This document shows positions 59,490-64,000 of a DNA stretch of 64,000 nucleotides, piece by piece. The stretch lies in contig NZ_CP007145.1 of NCBI RefSeq assembly GCF_000576555.1, forward strand, positions 4,052,501 through 4,116,500, in the 5' to 3' direction. This DNA is from Hymenobacter swuensis DY53. GTDB lineage: Bacteria > Bacteroidota > Bacteroidia > Cytophagales > Hymenobacteraceae. The notes beneath the pieces were generated by a model. The model searched no databases. It saw only the letters and a program-made list of their open reading frames with translations, and was not told the origin of the DNA. How positions within the stretch are numbered: position 1 is the first letter of the stretch; the number at the start of each line of letters is the position of its first letter. The position numbers and the translations under genes are program-made.

Positions 59490-60332
59490 ATGGAAGCTGT
59501 CCTTACGCCCGATTTCCTGACGCTGCCCGCCGCGCCCGCGCCGCTCACCCAGTTCCGCCGCACCCTTTCGGCCGATGTGCTGAAGCTACGCCGCACCGCT
59601 GCCCTACGCCTGACGCTGCTCAGCGGCCTGTTCCCCGTACTCATTGCCTTCCTAATTTTCTTTTTCAAGGGCGACATTATCATGAAGGCCGGCGGCAGCC
59701 CGTGGCCCCGCTTCATTATGGCGGCCTGGCAAACGGCCGGCACACTGCTGCTGCCGCTGTTTGTGGTGCTGCTCACGAGCCTAGTGGTAAATGTGGAAAC
59801 CAAGGCCACCGCCTGGAAGCATCTGTATGCGCAGCCGGTAGGCCGGGGGGCGGTATTCGGCTCCAAGCTGCTGCTGCTACTGGCCCTGAACGCCGTGGCT
59901 TTGCTGCTGTTTGTGGCCCTGCTACTGGGCGCCGGATTCCTGCTGGGCATAGTGCGGCCTAAGCTGGGGTTTCAGCTGCACGCGGTGCCGCTTACCCCGG
60001 TGCTCTGGATGCTGGGCCGCACCTACGTGGCCACGCTGGGGCTGCTGGCGGTGCAGTACATCGTGAGTTTGCTGTGGCGCTCCTTTGTGGTGCCGGTGGG
60101 CGTGGGCATGGGCGCGGTAGTGGCCACCATTGCCCTGCTAAGCTGGGAGCATGTGGACAAGATTCCGTACGCTGCGCCGCTGGGCACGTCGGCTTCACTG
60201 AAAATGACCAAGGCCGGCGTGCTGGAAACCGCGCACGAGCTGGCAAAGCACGAGTGGTATTCGCTGGGCTGGTTTGCCGGCGCGCTGCTGCTGGGCTACT
60301 TGGTGCTATACCGCCGCAACGTCACCAACTGA
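59490..60332 (+). CDS. ABC transporter permease (ABC-2 type)
   Basis: This 280-residue membrane protein has six hydrophobic helices, including TLLSGLFPVLIAFLIFFF, TLLLPLFVVLLTSLVVNV, LLLLLALNAVALLLFVALLL, GLLAVQYIVSLLWRSFVVPV and WFAGALLLGYLVLY at the end. The loop ETKATAWKHLYAQPVGRGAV is typical of ABC-2 permeases of the bacitracin or lantibiotic immunity kind. I start at ATG 59490, since a TTG four codons earlier is unlikely. The ATPase gene ends 51 bases upstream. The transported molecule is unknown. Confidence 0.88.
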   Translation: MEAVLTPDFLTLPAAPAPLTQFRRTLSADVLKLRRTAALRLTLLSGLFPVLIAFLIFFFKGDIIMKAGGSPWPRFIMAAWQTAGTLLLPLFVVLLTSLVVNVETKATAWKHLYAQPVGRGAVFGSKLLLLLALNAVALLLFVALLLGAGFLLGIVRPKLGFQLHAVPLTPVLWMLGRTYVATLGLLAVQYIVSLLWRSFVVPVGVGMGAVVATIALLSWEHVDKIPYAAPLGTSASLKMTKAGVLETAHELAKHEWYSLGWFAGALLLGYLVLYRRNVTN

Positions 60333-60459
60333 TTCGCGCCCTTTACTACTCCGCCACCCGGAGACACACTTCGAGACTGGTTTTCAACTGCTCGGTCAAT
60401 TTTCCTTTCTGCCCTGCTCCCATTTCCCTCTCTTTGCAACTCCTCTCCTATCATATCCG

Positions 60460-63057
60460 ATGAAACACGTTACCCTTCCCCTGCTGCTGACGGGCCTGCT
60501 CACGGCTCCGGTTCTGGCTCAAACCACGCCGCCCGCCGGGGCTCCGGCAGCAGGGCAGCGCCCGGCCGGCATGCCGGCTCAGCCGGCCGCAACGGCCAAA
60601 CCGGTACTGTCTAACACCGCTAAAGGCTCCGGCCGTCTCGAAGGCACCGTGCTCGACGCGGCCACCAAAAAACCGGTGGAGTTTGCCACTATCACGCTGC
60701 TGCCCCTGAGTGGCAACACCCCGCTGGATGGCGGCGTGTGCGACGAGCGGGGCCGCTTTAAGCTGCAGGGGCTGGCCGCCGGCGAGTTCCGGCTGCAGAT
60801 CAGCTTTATCGGGTACGCCACCCAGACGCGCAACGTGACCATTGGCGCGGGCCTGACTACCGTGCCCACCGTAAGCCTGGAATCGTCGGCCCAGAAGCTG
60901 GGGGAAGTGACGGTAACCGGCGAGCGGGACGTCATCGAAACCAAGCCGGACCGCATTGTGTACAACGCCGAGAAGGACATTACCAACAGCGGCGGCACGG
61001 CGGCCGATGTGCTGCGCAAAGTGCCCCTGGTGAACGTGGACCCCGAAGGCAACGTGGAGCTGCGCGGGACCAGCAACGTGCGGGTGCTCATCAACAACAA
61101 GCCCTCGGGCGTGGTGGCCTCCTCGGTGGCCGATGCCATGAAACAGATTCCCGCCGACCAGATCAAGAGCGTGGAGGTAATTACCACGCCCTCGGCCAAG
61201 TACGATGGCGAAGGCACGGGCGGCATTATCAACATCATTCTGAAGAAGAACAACCTGGAGGGTCTCAATGGCTCGGTAGGACTGGCAGCCGGTACGCGTA
61301 GCTCCAACGGCAACGCCTCGCTCAATTACCGCAAGGGAAAGGTAGGCCTGAGCAGCTCTATGAGCGGCTTTGCTTTCTACAGCCCCAACCGCAACGACCT
61401 TACGCGCTACCTTAAAGACGGCAGCGGCAACGAGCGGCTGGCCCTGGAGCAACAGGGCGACGGCAATACGCTGGGCGGCGGCGGCTTCGGCCGGCTAGGG
61501 CTGGATTACGACCCGGCCCAGTACCACAACCTCACCCTGAACGTGCAGGGCAATCTGTTCCGCAACAGCGGCAACTACGGGCAGTTTAACAACCTGCTGC
61601 TGCCCGTGGCCGATGAGTTTACCCGTGATACAGACCGGCGCTTCCGCACCCAGAGCTATGACGTGAACGGCTCCTACACCCGCACGTTTGAGCAGAAGCG
61701 CCGCGAGTGGAGCGTGCTGGCCCAGCATACCCGCAACCGTAACGTGCAGGCTTACTACCTCGACCAGTTTGCGGGCCGCACCACCGAAAACTTCGCCAAA
61801 GATTACCGCGAAGAAAGCGACAACCTCTCCCGCAACCTCGAAACCACCCTCCAGACCGATTACGCCCATCCGTTTTCAGAAACCGCGTTGCTCGAAACCG
61901 GGGCCAAGGCCATCCTGCGCCGCGTGAGCAGTGACTACGACGTATTCACGAGCCCTAGTACCGGCAGCAACATCGACCCGGTATTCAACCCGGACCGCTC
62001 CAACCTGTTCGACTACAACCAGGATGTGCTGGCGGCGTATGGCACCTACGGCTTCTCGGCCTCGAAAAAGGTGAGCTTCAAGCTGGGCGCCCGAGCGGAA
62101 AATACGCGCATCACCGGCAGCTTCCAGCAGCAACAGAGCGACAACTCCAGCGTGAAGCAGAACTACCTGAGCGTACTGCCGAACCTGAGCCTGAGCTACC
62201 AGCCCCAGAACCCCAAAAAGCCGGGCCAGACGCTGCGCATAGCCTATTCGAAACGCATCCAACGGCCCCAGATTTTCTACCTGAACCCCTTCCGCAACTC
62301 CTCCGATTCGCTGAACGTGAGCTTTGGTAATCCGGAGCTGGAACCAGAGCTGACCGACAGCTACGAAATCAACTACACCACCTTCATCAAAGGTTCGGTG
62401 CTGAACCTGAGCGCCTACGCCCGCCGCACCGGCAACGCCATTGAGGCCGTGCGCTATATTGACCGCAACGGCGTAAACGTGCAGACGTTCAGCAACATCG
62501 GCCGCAACGCCACGTTTGGCACGAGCCTGTTCACCTCGGTAAAACCCATTCCGAAGTGGGACGTGAGCGGTAACCTGAACGTGTACTATGTGTCGCTGAA
62601 AAGCCCGGCCCTGAGCTTCGAAGACGGGTCCATCAACACGGCCGCATATTCCAACAGCGGGGTGATGTACAACCTGAACCTGAACTCCAGCTACAAATTC
62701 GAGAAGGGCCTGAGCCTGCAGTTCTTCGGGGGCCTCAACTCACCGCGCGTGCAGCTGCAGGGCAAGCAGGCAGCCTGGACGTTTTACTCGCTGGGTCTGC
62801 GCAAAAACCTGCTCAAGGATAAAGCCGACCTGACGCTGAACGCCGACAACTTCCTCTCGGCCACCCGCAACCTGCGCTCCACCCTCGACACTGACCAGTT
62901 CCGGCAGGAAAGCAACAACTATATCTACCTGCGCGGGGTGCGCTTGGCCTTCAACTACCGCTTCGGCAAAGTAACCCAGCAAGCCCCCAAACGCCGCCGT
63001 AGCATCCAGAACGACGACGTGAAGCAAGGCAGCGACGGCCAGCAGCAGGGGAATTAA
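60460..63057 (+). CDS. TonB-dependent receptor-like outer-membrane protein (OMP_b-brl_3 type)
   Basis: The 865-residue protein has a signal peptide (MKHVTLPLLLTGLLTAPVLA), a Pro/Ala-rich spacer, a carboxypeptidase-regulatory-like domain (RLEGTVLDAATKKPVEFATI, about residues 45-135) and a plug (GGTAADVLRKVPLVNVDPEG, then SNVRVLINNKPSGVV and KYDGEGTGGIINIILKK). The rest is a barrel with IAYSKRIQRPQIFYLNPFRN. A 30-residue hydrophilic tail follows the last barrel strand. It is 127 bases after the ABC permease and may act with it. I start at ATG 60460. Confidence 0.9.
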   Translation: MKHVTLPLLLTGLLTAPVLAQTTPPAGAPAAGQRPAGMPAQPAATAKPVLSNTAKGSGRLEGTVLDAATKKPVEFATITLLPLSGNTPLDGGVCDERGRFKLQGLAAGEFRLQISFIGYATQTRNVTIGAGLTTVPTVSLESSAQKLGEVTVTGERDVIETKPDRIVYNAEKDITNSGGTAADVLRKVPLVNVDPEGNVELRGTSNVRVLINNKPSGVVASSVADAMKQIPADQIKSVEVITTPSAKYDGEGTGGIINIILKKNNLEGLNGSVGLAAGTRSSNGNASLNYRKGKVGLSSSMSGFAFYSPNRNDLTRYLKDGSGNERLALEQQGDGNTLGGGGFGRLGLDYDPAQYHNLTLNVQGNLFRNSGNYGQFNNLLLPVADEFTRDTDRRFRTQSYDVNGSYTRTFEQKRREWSVLAQHTRNRNVQAYYLDQFAGRTTENFAKDYREESDNLSRNLETTLQTDYAHPFSETALLETGAKAILRRVSSDYDVFTSPSTGSNIDPVFNPDRSNLFDYNQDVLAAYGTYGFSASKKVSFKLGARAENTRITGSFQQQQSDNSSVKQNYLSVLPNLSLSYQPQNPKKPGQTLRIAYSKRIQRPQIFYLNPFRNSSDSLNVSFGNPELEPELTDSYEINYTTFIKGSVLNLSAYARRTGNAIEAVRYIDRNGVNVQTFSNIGRNATFGTSLFTSVKPIPKWDVSGNLNVYYVSLKSPALSFEDGSINTAAYSNSGVMYNLNLNSSYKFEKGLSLQFFGGLNSPRVQLQGKQAAWTFYSLGLRKNLLKDKADLTLNADNFLSATRNLRSTLDTDQFRQESNNYIYLRGVRLAFNYRFGKVTQQAPKRRRSIQNDDVKQGSDGQQQGN

Positions 63058-63154
63058 AAATTGAGAATTAAGAAGTAAAAATGAGCCGTTGGACGGTCCG
63101 GTAACGGATTCATCCAACGGCTCATTTTTACTTCTTAATTCTCAATTTTTAATT
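63052..63154. terminator. 42-bp perfect inverted repeat between the receptor gene and a LytTR gene
   Basis: Positions 63052-63093 are the exact reverse complement of 63113-63154, with a 19-base centre. The left arm contains the last codon and stop of the receptor gene (63055-63057), and the right arm ends four bases before the stop of the minus-strand regulator. Confidence 0.85.
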
Positions 63155-63158
63155 GATT

Positions 63159-63914
63159 TCAGAGCTTTCCATGGTACCGCAGCAGCTCCAGAAACGCCTC
63201 CCGGTAGGTTTCCCCGATGGGCAGACTGGCGCCGTGCACCTGCACGCGGTGGCGCTCCACAAACTCCAGGTGGCGCAGGTTGATGAGGTAGGATTTGTGG
63301 ATGCGCACGAAGCGGCCGGTAGGCAGCAGCTCCTCCAGCCGCCGAAACGACTGCAGCGTCAGGATTTTGCCGGTGGCGGTGTAATACATCAGGTATTCCT
63401 TCTGGCCTTCCACGTAATACATATCATCCACCAATACCCGGCGCAGGCGGTTATCATGGCGTACAAACAGGGCTTCATCGGCAGTAGCGGCCGGGTCCGG
63501 CGCTTCGGTGGGCGCATTGGCCGTAACGGGCTGATGTAGCGCGGCCCGGGCGCGGTGCGCTGCCTGCACAAACCGCTCGAAGGAAATGGGTTTGAGCAGA
63601 TAATCGAGAGCCGGCAGTTCGTAGCTCTGCACGGCGTAATCGGGGTGGGCGGTGGTGAAGATGATGCGGGGCCCCGGGGCCGGCAGCAGCTGCGCCAGCT
63701 GTAGGCCGGTGAGCCGCGGCATCTGAATATCCAGAAATACCACGTCTACAGGGGTATCCTGCAGGAAAGCCACGGCCGTCAGAGCATCATGAAACTGCCC
63801 CAGCAGCTCCAGAAACGGCACCTGGGCGCAGTAATCGGCCAGCACTTTCAGCGCCAGCGGCTCATCATCCACCACCACGCAGCTTAGCGGACGACGCGTA
63901 ACGGATGGTTCCAT
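63159..63914 (-). CDS. LytTR-type response regulator, paralogue of the one at 56.1 kb
   Basis: This 251-residue protein has a receiver domain (LSCVVVDDEPLALKVLADYC; Asp about 62 in VVFLDIQMPRLTG) and a LytTR domain (DDMYYVEGQKEYLMYYTATG, ILTLQSFRRLEELLPTGRFV, RIHKSYLINLRHLEFVERHR). It is strikingly similar to the regulator at 56122-56856 along its length, so one is probably a duplicate of the other. I start at ATG 63914 (MEPSVTRRPLS). Its kinase is not in the window, unless it lies just beyond 64000. Confidence 0.94.
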   Translation of the reverse strand: MEPSVTRRPLSCVVVDDEPLALKVLADYCAQVPFLELLGQFHDALTAVAFLQDTPVDVVFLDIQMPRLTGLQLAQLLPAPGPRIIFTTAHPDYAVQSYELPALDYLLKPISFERFVQAAHRARAALHQPVTANAPTEAPDPAATADEALFVRHDNRLRRVLVDDMYYVEGQKEYLMYYTATGKILTLQSFRRLEELLPTGRFVRIHKSYLINLRHLEFVERHRVQVHGASLPIGETYREAFLELLRYHGKL

Positions 63915-64000
63915 CAAGCAAAGGGATTTAGATAAAACAGGAGAAAAGGTGGCGACCCGGCTGTATGAACGGTACACCAGACCTGCCAGAGCCGCTTGCC
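63915..64000. other. Window end upstream of the second LytTR gene
   Basis: These 86 bases hold the region before the regulator start. The minus-strand frames are short and show no family; a kinase gene ending just outside the window cannot be excluded. Confidence 0.3.

Noticed and set aside
60274..60459. N-terminal extension of the TonB-type receptor
   Set aside because: It overlaps the end of the permease gene; a good signal peptide starts at the ATG 60460.

Overview
The window looks like chromosome from a GC-rich Bacteroidota, most likely a Hymenobacter-like member of the Cytophagales. The reasons are: promoters of the Bacteroidota form TTG-N19/20-TAnnTTTG; little use of Shine-Dalgarno sites; two proteins with type IX secretion (T9SS) C-terminal sorting domains; LytS/LytTR two-component genes; ECF sigma factors followed by anti-sigma or barrel proteins; and a BtuB/BtuG pair behind a cobalamin riboswitch. 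The genus is an inference from gene content, not from a database match.

Region 1 (1-18.3 kb, all minus strand) is the core transcription/translation block. In transcription order it reads tRNA-Tyr, tRNA-Gly, tRNA-Thr, tuf, tRNA-Trp, secE, nusG, rplK, rplA, rplJ, rplL, rpoB, rpoC, a DUF3467 gene, then rpsL, rpsG, fusA and rpsJ (cut by the window edge). Good promoters sit ahead of tRNA-Tyr and rpsL, and clear hairpins follow tuf, rpoC and the DUF3467 gene.

Region 2 (18.4-34.6 kb) is housekeeping plus envelope genes: an exported M1 aminopeptidase, a biotin carrier protein, pyrH-frr, an operon of ECF sigma factor, anti-sigma-like protein, gmk and nadD, two sugar transferases (GT9/GT2), a T9SS lipoprotein, a short-chain dehydrogenase, ahcY, a DUF4397 lipoprotein, a THUMP-like methyltransferase and a 3-methyladenine DNA glycosylase.

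Region 3 (34.7-46.5 kb) is more accessory. A cobalamin riboswitch precedes a BtuB-like receptor and a beta-propeller lipoprotein that is probably BtuG-like. Then come an HMA-like/AraC fusion regulator, a B12-binding radical SAM protein that carries a REP-like palindrome inside its reading frame, a lipoprotein that looks like a degenerate hydrolase, GNAT and CAT-like acetyltransferases, tRNA-Gly(CCC) and a HAD phosphatase.

Region 4 (46.6-64 kb) holds uvrB, a secreted 21-repeat RCC1 protein with a T9SS signal, an operon of ECF sigma factor, membrane-anchored barrel protein and lipoprotein, wrbA, and a signalling/transport cassette (LytTR regulator, LytS kinase, ABC ATPase, permease, TonB-type outer-membrane receptor, second LytTR regulator).

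The clearest feature not explained by genes is a set of very long perfect inverted repeats (29-45 bp arms, each with a different sequence) placed exactly between genes, mostly at convergent gene ends. I saw no CRISPR array, insertion sequence, prophage or integron.
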